Assembly (NCBI RefSeq): GCF_001856685.1
Contig: NZ_CP017812.1
Span: forward strand, 930,001 to 994,000
Direction of reading: 5' to 3'
Origin: Boudabousia tangfeifanii
GTDB taxonomy: Bacteria; Actinomycetota; Actinomycetes; Actinomycetales; Actinomycetaceae
Length of the DNA stretch: 64,000 nucleotides
Of this stretch, positions 36,307 through 44,457 are shown in pieces. The first letter of the stretch is position 1. Each line of letters opens with the position of its first letter. The translations under genes were made by a program, and so were the position numbers. The notes below the pieces were generated by a model that saw nothing but the letters and a program-made list of their open reading frames with translations, made no database searches and had not been told where the DNA came from.

Positions 36307-37263
36307 GTGGACAAAAGCTTACCGGCGCAATCAGTTGAAGTGCTCGAAGGGTTCATTGAACACTTACAGTATGAACGAGGCCTATCTGAGCATACGGTTC
36401 GGGCATATCGACGTGATATTGAATCGCTTGCGAACTATCTTCAAAAAGAACAAGGCACAACTTTACTTGCTGCCACTACGCTTGATTTAAGAGCTTATTT
36501 GGCAAATTTGTATGACGAGCAAAAAGCACGGACTACTATTGCTAGACAAGCAGCATCTTTTCGGGCTTTCTATCGTTGGACTCAAGCTCACGAATATTTA
36601 GACTTCGATCCAGCAGCTAGACTGCATACCCCAAAGCTCGGTAAACATTTACCCACAGTTCTTAGCGTTAAAGATGTCCAAAAACTTTTCAAAACCCTAA
36701 AAGACTATGCATTGGCGTTTCCCAATGACCCAAAGGACGAAGAAACTATCTTAGCCAGAGCGCAGGCACTACGTGTTTGGGCAGAATGCGAATTACTTTA
36801 TGCCACTGGCATTCGTGTCTCTGAGCTTTGTGGCATTGATATTCCACAAGTAGACCGTGCCATTCACGCCATCAGAGTGACAGGTAAAGGAAATAAAGAA
36901 CGGGTTGTGCCGTATGGACGACCAGCTGGGACCGCCCTCGGCACATATGCTGAAAAAGGTCGGCGTATGATTGCCCAACCAGATTCTCCACCTGCTCTGT
37001 TTCTTTCAAACACGGGAAAACGAGTAGATCCAAGAGCGGTCAGAGCGGATGTGCATAAGGCGGCAGCACTTGCCCAAGTTCCAGATATTTCACCTCACGA
37101 TTTACGTCACGCTGCCGCTACCCACTTACTTAGTGGGGGAGCAGACCTACGAATCGTTCAAGAATTACTAGGACATTCCTCTTTGGCTACCACTCAACGC
37201 TACACTCATGTTGATCAGAAACGTTTGGCATTAGCCTATACGCAAGCATTCCCACGAGCCTGA
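36307..37263 (+). CDS. xerC: Tyrosine recombinase XerC
   Basis: Site-specific recombinase resolving chromosome dimers at dif (318 aa). The N-terminal SAM-like domain has YERGLSEHTVRAYRRDIESLANYL. Catalytic residues are Arg in YATGIRVSELCG (about 171), Lys in GKGNKERVVPYG, His/Arg in SPHDLRHAAATHLL, His in LGHSSLATTQRYTHV and the Tyr of RYTHV (about 298). Start GTG 36307 has AGGAGG 6 nt upstream. The neighbourhood dprA-xerC-(M23) is a housekeeping order, not a phage module. Confidence 0.93.
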   Translation: MDKSLPAQSVEVLEGFIEHLQYERGLSEHTVRAYRRDIESLANYLQKEQGTTLLAATTLDLRAYLANLYDEQKARTTIARQAASFRAFYRWTQAHEYLDFDPAARLHTPKLGKHLPTVLSVKDVQKLFKTLKDYALAFPNDPKDEETILARAQALRVWAECELLYATGIRVSELCGIDIPQVDRAIHAIRVTGKGNKERVVPYGRPAGTALGTYAEKGRRMIAQPDSPPALFLSNTGKRVDPRAVRADVHKAAALAQVPDISPHDLRHAAATHLLSGGADLRIVQELLGHSSLATTQRYTHVDQKRLALAYTQAFPRA

Positions 37264-37320
37264 AAACTACTCTTCTATTCGTGCCATTTGCGCCAAAACA
37301 TAGATACCTAGGATGCTACT

Positions 37321-37857
37321 TTATGGGACTAGCCGAGTGGTAAATTTTAGCTGTGACCACGGGTCTTGATAGACATGTGCCGACTTTTTTAAGCCCCAGG
37401 ATAAAACGTTCCCAGTAGCGAAGCCGACTAAATCGCCTCGCCTGACTTCTTGATTCAGTTGCACTATCGCTTGTAGTCCAGTCAAAGTGGTGCGCCAAGG
37501 ACCATAGACGGAAATAGAGACCGCGCTATCAGTCGCGACTTGCCCCGCAAAAACTACACGCCCATTCACTGGAGCGTAGATGGGCTGGCCCTTGCTAACA
37601 GTTAAGTCCCAGGCACGATTTCCTTGGTGCCAATCGAGCTTCGGAATCGCAATCGGTGAAAGCACTACGACTCTAGACACTGGCGGCAATAAGCCCGCGT
37701 GATTAGCATTTGCCGCCGGCAAAGAAGAAAAGCTAAGTAATAAGAACAACCAAGACAATGAGAGTAACACCAGATATGTTCGCGTCAGACTGCGATTAAA
37801 AGGGCAAGTGTGAGAAGAGAAAATATGATGGTGAACAACCCGTAAGAAATAGCTCAT
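37321..37857 (-). CDS. Degenerate M23 (LytM-like) peptidase-family protein
   Basis: A 178-aa secreted or membrane-anchored protein. A hydrophobic segment (about 27-46) ends in SLPAANANHAG, a possible signal-peptidase site. The rest resembles the LytM fold: LDWHQGNRAWDLTVSKGQPIYA, NGRVVFAGQVATDSAVSI and VRRGDLVGFATG. The usual zinc-binding LHWG element reads VLSWGLKKSAHVYQDP, with Ser in place of His, so catalysis is doubtful. It may serve as an activator or binding protein, as with other degenerate LytM proteins. A similar gene lies between xerC and rpsB in mycobacteria. Convergent with xerC. Confidence 0.72.
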   Translation of the reverse strand: MSYFLRVVHHHIFSSHTCPFNRSLTRTYLVLLSLSWLFLLLSFSSLPAANANHAGLLPPVSRVVVLSPIAIPKLDWHQGNRAWDLTVSKGQPIYAPVNGRVVFAGQVATDSAVSISVYGPWRTTLTGLQAIVQLNQEVRRGDLVGFATGNVLSWGLKKSAHVYQDPWSQLKFTTRLVP

Positions 37858-37980
37858 GCTTCAACAATAAAATCATGGTTTTTTTATCCGGTTTAAAAAA
37901 ATCCGAAAGTTGTGGATAAAACAATGGGAGCAAAAGTCGTCTGGTCGGTTCTCAGATGCCAATAGGGTAAGATTAACTGC

Positions 37981-39051
37981 ATGAGAGCGTCCTTTGAAAC
38001 TACCCGTTTAAGCTTGAGACCATTCGTGGCTAGCGATGCCGCAACTGTATTCGCTTCGATTGATGAAGAGATCAAGAAGTGGACCACGGTTCCTTACCCA
38101 TACACTGAAGAATCTGCCAAGTATTTTGTTACTGAACACGTTAAACGAATCAGTGATGAGCAGGGGCAACTGTATGGCATTTTTACCAAATCTAGCCAGG
38201 ATTTGGTAGGAACTATTGAAATCCGAAATTGCTCCCGTAACGAAGAGCAAAACGTGGGCAGTATCGGACTATGGGCTGCTAAGCCTTTCCGCAGTCAAGG
38301 AATGTTGGCCGAAGCATTACGCGCTTTAGCCACGGAAGCCTTCGAAACAAAAGCCTACTACCGGCTCGAATACCGAGCCGAAGTCGAAAACTGGTCTTCA
38401 AGAGCATTAGCCTGGGCTTGTGGATTCGAGTTTGAAGGAATAGCTCGAAAGAGTATGCCCCCAACCCCATGGGCACAAGCTCAAGGAGAAACTGACTATC
38501 GAGATATAGCAGTTTATTCTCTCCTAGCTGGCGATCGCACGACTCCAAATAGCCGCTGGCTCGGGCCGCTTCCTGGTCAGCCAAGTGGACCAAAACTAGC
38601 TGACAGTCATCGCCCAGATCAGCTGGTTCGTCAATTCCACGAAACTTATGACTGTCCGATCCTAGACGAGCCAAGCTTAGAGATTGAACGTCTAGGTATG
38701 CGAATGGATCTAATCCTAGAAGAAGCATGCGAACTCGTGGGTGCAGTCTATGGGGCAAGTGCTCGAAAAACGATGGAACTCGCTTGGCAAAACGCAAAAG
38801 CCGAAGACGATGGCACTCGTGATTTGGTAGAGACTGCGGACGCCCTCGGCGACCTAATCTATGTGATTTACGGCATGGCCCTAGAAACCGGAATTGATCT
38901 ACCTGCGGTTCTTTCCCAAGTGCAAGCATCTAATCTTTCTAAGCTAGATGCTGATGGAAGCGTAATTTACCGCGAAGACGGCAAGGTCCTAAAGGGACCA
39001 AATTTCTTCGGACCACGAATTGCCGAAGTTCTAGGTTTATCCCGCGATTAG
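37981..39051 (+). CDS. GNAT acetyltransferase-MazG-like pyrophosphohydrolase fusion
   Basis: A 356-aa two-domain protein. Residues 1-180 are a RimJ/RimL-type GNAT: TTRLSLRPFVASDAATVF, VGSIGLWAAKPFRSQGMLAEAL with the acetyl-CoA loop, and YRLEYRAEVENWSSRALAWACGFEFEG. Residues about 215-350 are a MazG/PRA-PH-like helical domain: VRQFHETYDCPI, MRMDLILEEACELVGA, DLVETADALGDLIYVIYGMALE and REDGKVLKGPNFF. The metal-binding E-x-x-E and E/D-x-x-D residues are present. Such domains hydrolyse nucleotide triphosphates or phosphoribosyl-ATP-like compounds. The joint role is unknown. A perfect DnaA-type 9-mer lies in the upstream gap. Confidence 0.85.
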   Translation: MRASFETTRLSLRPFVASDAATVFASIDEEIKKWTTVPYPYTEESAKYFVTEHVKRISDEQGQLYGIFTKSSQDLVGTIEIRNCSRNEEQNVGSIGLWAAKPFRSQGMLAEALRALATEAFETKAYYRLEYRAEVENWSSRALAWACGFEFEGIARKSMPPTPWAQAQGETDYRDIAVYSLLAGDRTTPNSRWLGPLPGQPSGPKLADSHRPDQLVRQFHETYDCPILDEPSLEIERLGMRMDLILEEACELVGAVYGASARKTMELAWQNAKAEDDGTRDLVETADALGDLIYVIYGMALETGIDLPAVLSQVQASNLSKLDADGSVIYREDGKVLKGPNFFGPRIAEVLGLSRD

Positions 39052-39106
39052 CCTCGCTTCGTGGCACAATATAAAGCAATGTTCTCTAATGGAAGGTAAA
39101 CATCAA

Positions 39107-40201
39107 ATGGCACGCGTTGTAGTTGTTGGTGGCGGATACGGTGGTATCACGGTTGCTGGCGGTTTGGACGATATTGCAGAAGTGACTTTGGTCGAACAAA
39201 AAGACCAGTTCGTACACCATGCTGCCTCCTTGCGAGCTGCAGTTGACCCAGTATGGTCTCGCGCTATTTTCATGCCCTACACCCGTTTGCTCCGCAACGG
39301 TAGAGTCATTAACGCACCAGCTATGGGCGTTCAGGGTAACAAAGTTTATGTTGCTGGTCATGATCCGATTGAAGCTGATTACATCGTCTTCGCTACCGGT
39401 TCTACCTACCCATACCCAGCTAAGCACATGGTTTCCAAGTCCGCGGTGGCGCAAGCTCGACTAGAGCAGACTCGGGAAAACCTCAAGAACGCAGAAAAGG
39501 TTCTCCTAGTTGGTGTTGGTACCGTTGGCATCGAATTTGCTGGGGAACTTTCAAGTGCATACCCGAACCTTGAAATTACCATGGTCGAAAAGCAAGACCA
39601 GATCCTCGGCACTCACGACTACACCGATGAACTTCGCAAAATCATCACCAAGCAGTTGGAAGAACGTGGAATCAAGGTAATCACCGGGGCTACCCTCGGC
39701 TACAACCCACCGATCGATATGGGTGCGCTTTCGCGTTTCCAGGTTGAAACCACCAACGGGGAAAAGCTGGAAGCAGACATGTGGTTCCAATGCTACGGTT
39801 CCCAGACCGCATCGGGATACCTAGCCGCAGAATTCTCTGATGTGCTACGTCCAAATGGCCAGATTAAGGTCGACAAGTACCTCCGTGTTGAGGGACGTGA
39901 GAACGTTTACGCGGTTGGCGACATTACTGACGTGAACGAATCTAAGCGTGCAGATGCTGCTCGCGCCCACGCCCGTGTGGTGGTAGCGAATATTCGCGAC
40001 CAGATTGAAGGCCGCTCGCCTTCGACCACCTACTCGGCTGGTAAAGAATGGGTCATTTTGCCACTTGGTCCTGAAGGTGGCGCTTCACAGCTAGTTGAGC
40101 CAGATGGCAAGGTTCGCATTGTGGGCGCAGATGAAACCGCACAGATTAAGGGAACCGACCTGATGGTCTCGATGATTCGCTCGCAGTTGCGTCTGCCCTG
40201 A
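39107..40201 (+). CDS. FAD-dependent pyridine nucleotide-disulfide oxidoreductase (NDH-2/AIF-like)
   Basis: A 364-aa flavoprotein with two dinucleotide folds. The FAD motif is VVVVGGGYGGITVAGGL at the N-terminus and the NAD(P)H motif is VLLVGVGTVGIEFAGEL (about 140). IVFATGST and ENVYAVGDITDV are the other FAD-contact motifs. The layout matches type II NADH dehydrogenase and AIF/FSP1-like oxidoreductases; redox-active Cys pairs are absent. The electron acceptor is not evident. The start at ATG 39107 gives the usual MARVVVVGGG N-terminus with GGAAGG upstream. A terminator follows. Confidence 0.87.
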   Translation: MARVVVVGGGYGGITVAGGLDDIAEVTLVEQKDQFVHHAASLRAAVDPVWSRAIFMPYTRLLRNGRVINAPAMGVQGNKVYVAGHDPIEADYIVFATGSTYPYPAKHMVSKSAVAQARLEQTRENLKNAEKVLLVGVGTVGIEFAGELSSAYPNLEITMVEKQDQILGTHDYTDELRKIITKQLEERGIKVITGATLGYNPPIDMGALSRFQVETTNGEKLEADMWFQCYGSQTASGYLAAEFSDVLRPNGQIKVDKYLRVEGRENVYAVGDITDVNESKRADAARAHARVVVANIRDQIEGRSPSTTYSAGKEWVILPLGPEGGASQLVEPDGKVRIVGADETAQIKGTDLMVSMIRSQLRLP

Positions 40202-40245
40202 TCAGCTTTCTAGTCAGAAAATAACGGCATAATAGAATCGTTATC

Positions 40246-40285
40246 AAAATGGAGCCGAGGTCAACTATCCTCGGCTCCATTTTTG
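40246..40285 (+). terminator. Terminator after the NDH-2-like gene
   Basis: A 15-bp perfect stem (40246-40260 with 40269-40283) closes an 8-nt loop and ends in TTTTTG. It lies just before the acidic-protein gene. Confidence 0.9.
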
Positions 40286-40300
40286 CCGTAGTCTAGGGGT

Positions 40301-40681
40301 ATGGAAAACATCGATAGTCGCCAAGCTTTAGAAGCTCTAGTCAATGCACTTGAAGCTCACTATGAGTGCGCTTCACACGCGGCTGATCAGGATAAACTGG
40401 AAGCTGCAGAAATTGAACTTCGTGACGCTTTCTTCACCTACGATGATTTGCTCTTCACCGAGTTCGATACCGAGTTGCCTTTTGAAATGCTCGAAGACGT
40501 GGACGAGGACGTTGACTATGTCCTACTAGACGAAGATGGCGACGAAACTACCGTCATTTTTGGATACGTTGACGAAGACGATGACGACGACTATGAGGTC
40601 GAAGAACTCGATGATGAAGACTTCGACGACGAATACGATGACGATGATGACTACGACGATGAGGATGATGACGAGGACTAG
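40301..40681 (+). CDS. Small acidic protein with poly-Asp/Glu tail
   Basis: A 126-aa protein. Residues 1-75 look helical (DSRQALEALVNALEAHYE...) and the last 50 or so are almost entirely Asp/Glu with regular Tyr and Phe (EELDDEDFDDEYDDDDD). Similar acidic proteins occur in actinobacteria and are sometimes misnamed as primases because of the Asp run. I do not recognise a function; metal binding or mimicry of nucleic acid are possibilities only. Coding is supported by the start just after the terminator and consistent codon use. Confidence 0.7.
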   Translation: MENIDSRQALEALVNALEAHYECASHAADQDKLEAAEIELRDAFFTYDDLLFTEFDTELPFEMLEDVDEDVDYVLLDEDGDETTVIFGYVDEDDDDDYEVEELDDEDFDDEYDDDDDYDDEDDDED

Positions 40682-40837
40682 TCCACTGTAAAAACAGTGA
40701 AACTAGTGCGACTTTCAACCAAAAGTCATTTTGTATTTCTCTTCGCCGTTTCTAAAAGCTTGCCTTGAGTTAGAGTGTGTCTAATTTTGCATGTTGATAT
40801 GCCAGTGCCGGAATAATTGATAGGTATGCTTATCAAC

Positions 40838-41698
40838 ATGGATTATCTATCAGCGATTATTTTAGGCATTGTTCAGGGACTGACCGAATTTCTTCCGATT
40901 TCGTCCTCGGCACATTTACGTATCACCACAGATCTACTCGGCCTCGGTGACCCAGGTGCCGCCTTCACCGCAATTATTCAGATCGGCACTGAACTTGCTG
41001 TCCTCATTTACTTTTGGAAGGACATTTGGACAATCCTAACTCGCTGGTGGCGGTCAATGCCATGGGTCAGCCACGGTCATTTGCCCAGCTCAGATCCGCA
41101 CGTCCGGCTCGGTTGGATGATTATTGTTGGTTCTTTACCGATCGGTATCCTTGGCCTTGCACTTCAAAAATGGATTGACACTTCCTTTAGAAATCTTTGG
41201 ATTACGGTATTTACTCTCGCCTTTTTCGGCGTTTTGCTAGGTGTTGCTGACTGGTATGGAAAGCGCGAAAAGACACTCGAAAAAATGACTTGGTCAGAAG
41301 CATTGATTTATGGTTTCGCGCAGGCACTGGCTCTAATTCCAGGTGTTTCTCGTTCTGGCGGCACGATCACTGCTGGTCGTCTCATGGGCTTTACTCGTCC
41401 AGCCGCCGCACGATACTCCTTCCTTCTCGCAATGCCAGCAGTCTTTGCTTCCGGCTTGTACAAGGTATATGACGTCTTTAAGGGCGACGAAGCTGCTAAC
41501 GTGCAATGGGGACCAACGATTGTTGCCACGGTAGTTTGTTTCGTCGTAGGCTACGCTGTGATCGTTTGGTTCTTGAAGATGATTTCAACCAAATCCTTTA
41601 TGCCGTTCGTCTACTACCGGGTGGCCCTTTCTGCCTTTGTTGCCATTTGCCTTCTTACTGGACTTTTGCACGCTAACGCGATTGGAGTTGGCGTTTGA
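40838..41698 (+). CDS. uppP: Undecaprenyl-diphosphatase UppP (BacA)
   Basis: Membrane phosphatase recycling undecaprenyl pyrophosphate to the lipid carrier of peptidoglycan synthesis. At 286 aa it has the family motifs GIVQGLTEFLPISSSAHL near the N-terminus and ALALIPGVSRSGGTITAGRLMGFTR (about 165-190), with about eight membrane segments. The start MDYLSAIILG matches homologues; in-frame starts at 40826 (ATG) and 40817 (TTG) would add 4 to 7 residues and cannot be excluded. It overlaps the HAD gene start by 4 nt. Confidence 0.94.
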   Translation: MDYLSAIILGIVQGLTEFLPISSSAHLRITTDLLGLGDPGAAFTAIIQIGTELAVLIYFWKDIWTILTRWWRSMPWVSHGHLPSSDPHVRLGWMIIVGSLPIGILGLALQKWIDTSFRNLWITVFTLAFFGVLLGVADWYGKREKTLEKMTWSEALIYGFAQALALIPGVSRSGGTITAGRLMGFTRPAAARYSFLLAMPAVFASGLYKVYDVFKGDEAANVQWGPTIVATVVCFVVGYAVIVWFLKMISTKSFMPFVYYRVALSAFVAICLLTGLLHANAIGVGV

Positions 41699-42384
41699 GT
41701 AATGGCCTGCCGCAAGCCGTCCTGCTCGATATGGATGGTACATGTATCGACTCAGAGCCGCTTTGGATTGCGGCTGAGGTAGCTTTGGCGAAAAAACACG
41801 GGGAAGTTTTTGATCCCAAGGATGGAGTCCAGTTCGTCGGAACTTCCATCTTGGATACGGCTGAATATTTTAAAAAGTGGTTACAACTTCCGCAAAGTGC
41901 ACAAGATATTGCTGATGAGATTGTGGCAAATGTAGTCGCTGCTCTAGGCAGCGCGGCACTACAACTACGACCGGGATTGCCACAATTGTTGGTTGAATGC
42001 CAAAGGCTGAATCTTCCGGTTGCTTTAGTTACCAGTTCCTATCAGGTTTTCGCCGACGCCTTTATCGCTAAACTTGAGCAGGAGCCATTTGCCCAAGAAT
42101 TGAAGCGGCCGATATTTTCCGCAGTGGTCACTGGGGATGAAAAGCTACCGAATAAACCCGATCCAGCACCATACCAAGCGGCAGCTACTCGTCTTGGGAT
42201 GAACCCCCAAGAGTGTCTTGCGGTTGAAGACTCACCTACAGGATTGCGGAGTGCTTTAAATGCCGGATGCCAAGTGGTAGGAATCGAATGTATGAATCCA
42301 ATCCCTAGTTGGCCAGGAATTACTGAGCTTTCCTCTTTAGCTGATTTGGATGAGAAGCTGCTTAGGAAGTTGGCCTCCGCCTGA
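41695..42384 (+). CDS. HAD-family hydrolase (beta-phosphoglucomutase-like)
   Basis: A 229-aa haloacid-dehalogenase phosphatase. Motif I is AVLLDMDGTCIDSEPLW, motif II ALVTSSYQVF, and motifs III/IV KLPNKPDPAPYQAAATRLG and CLAVEDSPTGLRSALNAGC. The helical cap lies between about 20 and 90. This subfamily dephosphorylates sugar phosphates or nucleotides; the substrate is unknown. The start TTG 41695 overlaps the uppP stop. The 3' end overlaps the convergent RecB-like gene by 23 nt. Confidence 0.9.
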   Translation: MSNGLPQAVLLDMDGTCIDSEPLWIAAEVALAKKHGEVFDPKDGVQFVGTSILDTAEYFKKWLQLPQSAQDIADEIVANVVAALGSAALQLRPGLPQLLVECQRLNLPVALVTSSYQVFADAFIAKLEQEPFAQELKRPIFSAVVTGDEKLPNKPDPAPYQAAATRLGMNPQECLAVEDSPTGLRSALNAGCQVVGIECMNPIPSWPGITELSSLADLDEKLLRKLASA

Positions 42385-43228
42385 TGGTGAGCAATTGCTT
42401 CGCCCGTTCATGATCATATTTCGGTAGTTCACTACCAAAGGCAGGACAGATCGACTGATATGAGCACCAAGGACATAAAGGTCCGGTTTTTGGAATGAAA
42501 TTTCCGCTTTCTAGCGCTTTTTCCATTTCATTCCAAGTATCATTGATGTCTCGTTCAATCAGTTGTAGATCAGTTTCTTGCGGATCAAGGGTTAGGACTT
42601 TTCCATGCTCAACATAGACCAGTTGGCACCTGGCCGGGAGAGTCTGCTTTTCATTATTTAACAGCAGAGAATAGAACCGCATCTGGCTTAAAGCTTTTTC
42701 TTGATATTGCGGTTTGGGAACTTTACCGGTTTTGTAATCGACCACGCGCAAAGCGCCATTATCTGGGCGGACATCAATTCGGTCAATAAAACCTCGAATG
42801 GCAACGCCGGAAGGAAGTACTGTCCGGATTTCAGTTTCGGTTCCACCGTTTTGTAGGGCTGGTGGATTTTCAATCTGAAAATATTTGAAAATGACTGCTT
42901 GAATTCGCTGAACTAACGCAAGTTCATCGTCTTTGGTGGGGAACAGGACATCAGCTTCAGGATTTTCTTTTCGAACCAGGGCGAATGCTGGATCGATTTG
43001 AGATTGGGCTGCGGCAAGAGTTCGTTCTTGGGGTGGAAGCTGAAATAAGTTTTCAAGCACTTGATGTACCGTGGTGCCGAAAATCAGGTGTAGCTTAGGC
43101 TCCTCGGGAATACGGTCGACCATGGTAAAGCGATATTTCAACGGACACTGTTGAAAATCTTTTAGCCGTGAGAAAGAAAGGAAGCTTTGTGGCCTTTGTA
43201 GTTCGGTTTCACCTTGATTTTCAGTCAT
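42362..43228 (-). CDS. RecB-like PD-(D/E)XK nuclease with Fe-S cysteine set
   Basis: A 288-aa RecB/Cas4-like exonuclease family protein. The N-terminus has SFLSFSRLKDFQQCPLKYRF, then FGTTVHQVLENLF. The nuclease core is IRGFIDRIDVRPDNGALRVVDYKTGK, giving the D...D-x-K triad. Four cysteines (one near residue 27 and three in LCPWCSYQSICPAFG) fit a 4Fe-4S cluster as in AddB and Cas4. No cas genes are near. M. tuberculosis Rv2119 has the same position next to trmI and the Pup genes. I start at ATG 43228; AGGAG is only 1 nt upstream, and GTG 43273 is an alternative. Confidence 0.87.
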   Translation of the reverse strand: MTENQGETELQRPQSFLSFSRLKDFQQCPLKYRFTMVDRIPEEPKLHLIFGTTVHQVLENLFQLPPQERTLAAAQSQIDPAFALVRKENPEADVLFPTKDDELALVQRIQAVIFKYFQIENPPALQNGGTETEIRTVLPSGVAIRGFIDRIDVRPDNGALRVVDYKTGKVPKPQYQEKALSQMRFYSLLLNNEKQTLPARCQLVYVEHGKVLTLDPQETDLQLIERDINDTWNEMEKALESGNFIPKTGPLCPWCSYQSICPAFGSELPKYDHERAKQLLTIRRRPTS

Positions 43229-43351
43229 GCTCCTAAAATACCCGCTTTTTCTGTTTTTTGGGGTTTTCCACACTCCAAGTTAGGCAAAGCACGCTGGTAT
43301 CTAGCTAGCGGGTCGTTCGAAAAGGCAAACACACAGGTAAACTAGAAGGTG

Positions 43352-44443
43352 ATGAATACACAAAACGAATCACCAGCTTTTTCCGAAGATGAATCGGAAG
43401 TACTATTCCAACGCGTTGATCTTGAGCCAGTCGCTGATCTTGGCGTGCGTCGCGGGCCATTTCGCGTAGGCGATCGTGTTCAACTTACCGACCCCAAGGG
43501 GAAGCTTTTTACGATTACTCTAACCGAGGACGGTACTTTTAACACTCATAAGTCAGCGTTTAAGCACCGTGATTTGCTTGGAAAACCGGAAGGCACAGTT
43601 TTAGAAACTGCCGAGGGCGTTCGCTACTTGTGTCTGCGTCCTCTTCTTAGTGACTATGTACTGTCCATGCCTCGTGGAGCTGCAGTAATCTATCCGAAAG
43701 ATGCTGCCCTAATCGTGCAATATGCTGATATTTTTCCAGGCGCTCGGGTAGTGGAAGCTGGCGTTGGTTCAGGCGCTCTTTCTCTTTCTTTAATCTCGGC
43801 GATTGGGGATACTGGCAAACTACTTAGCGTCGAGCGGCGGGAAGACTTCGCGGAGATTGCTAAGGCGAATGTTGATCTTTGGTTTGGTGGGCGTCCTAAG
43901 AGCTGGCAGGTTGCAGTTGGTGACTTAAACCAGGTACTTCCCGCAAGATGTGAACCGCATTCGGTTGATCGGGTCATTTTAGATATGCTTGCCCCTTGGG
44001 AAAACTTGGAGGAAGTTGCACAAGCACTAGTGCCCGGTGGTGTTTTGCTTTGTTATGTAGCTACTGTCACGCAGCTTTCTCGCTTGGTCGAAGATTTACG
44101 TGCAACTGGTCGATTCACCACGCCTCACGCTTGGGAAACTATGTCTAGGGATTGGCACCTTGAGGGGCTGGCAGTTCGTCCCGAACACCGGATGGTGGGC
44201 CATACCGGCTTCCTTTTGACTTGCCGGACTATGGCGAGTGGTGTTAGCCCCTTGGAGAAGAAGAAACGCCCAGCAAAGGCGGCAGAAGGTCTAGCTGGAC
44301 AATGGGATGATACTGATTCTTGGAGCGACACAGAGATCGGCTTGCGTCCAGTTTCTGAGAAAAAGCTCCGGCGAGTTCGGCGTGATGTGACGGCTAAAGC
44401 TAATCACTGGTTAGGCGAAACAACTGACGGCTCAGAAGCTTAA
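43352..44443 (+). CDS. trmI: tRNA (adenine-58-N1)-methyltransferase TrmI
   Basis: SAM-dependent class I methyltransferase making m1A58 in the T-loop (363 aa, longer than the usual 280 because of a C-terminal tail). Features are GPFRVGDRVQLTDPKGK, RGAAVIYPKDAALIVQYADIFPG, the SAM motif VVEAGVGSGALSLSLISAIG (about 130), DRVILDMLAPWENLEEVAQAL and RPEHRMVGHTGFLLTCR. The last 75 residues are basic/acidic and unlike the core. GTG 43349 directly before the ATG is an equivalent start. It lies 14 nt before arc; TrmI also neighbours the Pup genes in mycobacteria. Confidence 0.93.
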   Translation: MNTQNESPAFSEDESEVLFQRVDLEPVADLGVRRGPFRVGDRVQLTDPKGKLFTITLTEDGTFNTHKSAFKHRDLLGKPEGTVLETAEGVRYLCLRPLLSDYVLSMPRGAAVIYPKDAALIVQYADIFPGARVVEAGVGSGALSLSLISAIGDTGKLLSVERREDFAEIAKANVDLWFGGRPKSWQVAVGDLNQVLPARCEPHSVDRVILDMLAPWENLEEVAQALVPGGVLLCYVATVTQLSRLVEDLRATGRFTTPHAWETMSRDWHLEGLAVRPEHRMVGHTGFLLTCRTMASGVSPLEKKKRPAKAAEGLAGQWDDTDSWSDTEIGLRPVSEKKLRRVRRDVTAKANHWLGETTDGSEA

Positions 44444-44457
44444 AGTAGGTGAAATTA

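Noticed and set aside
36307..37263. Tyrosine recombinase as a prophage or island integrase
   Set aside because: Its sequence is XerC-like and its neighbours (dprA and an M23 gene) are the housekeeping order; no phage genes or att repeats were seen.
37911..37919. TGTGGATAA (DnaA box), with TTTTCCACA-like sites near 33025 and 43263, as an origin
   Set aside because: They are single isolated boxes, with no cluster, no AT-rich unwinding region and no dnaA/dnaN nearby.
42362..43228. Cas4 of a CRISPR system
   Set aside because: The Cys set and nuclease core fit, but no cas genes or repeats occur, and the position next to trmI matches the stand-alone actinobacterial RecB-like protein.
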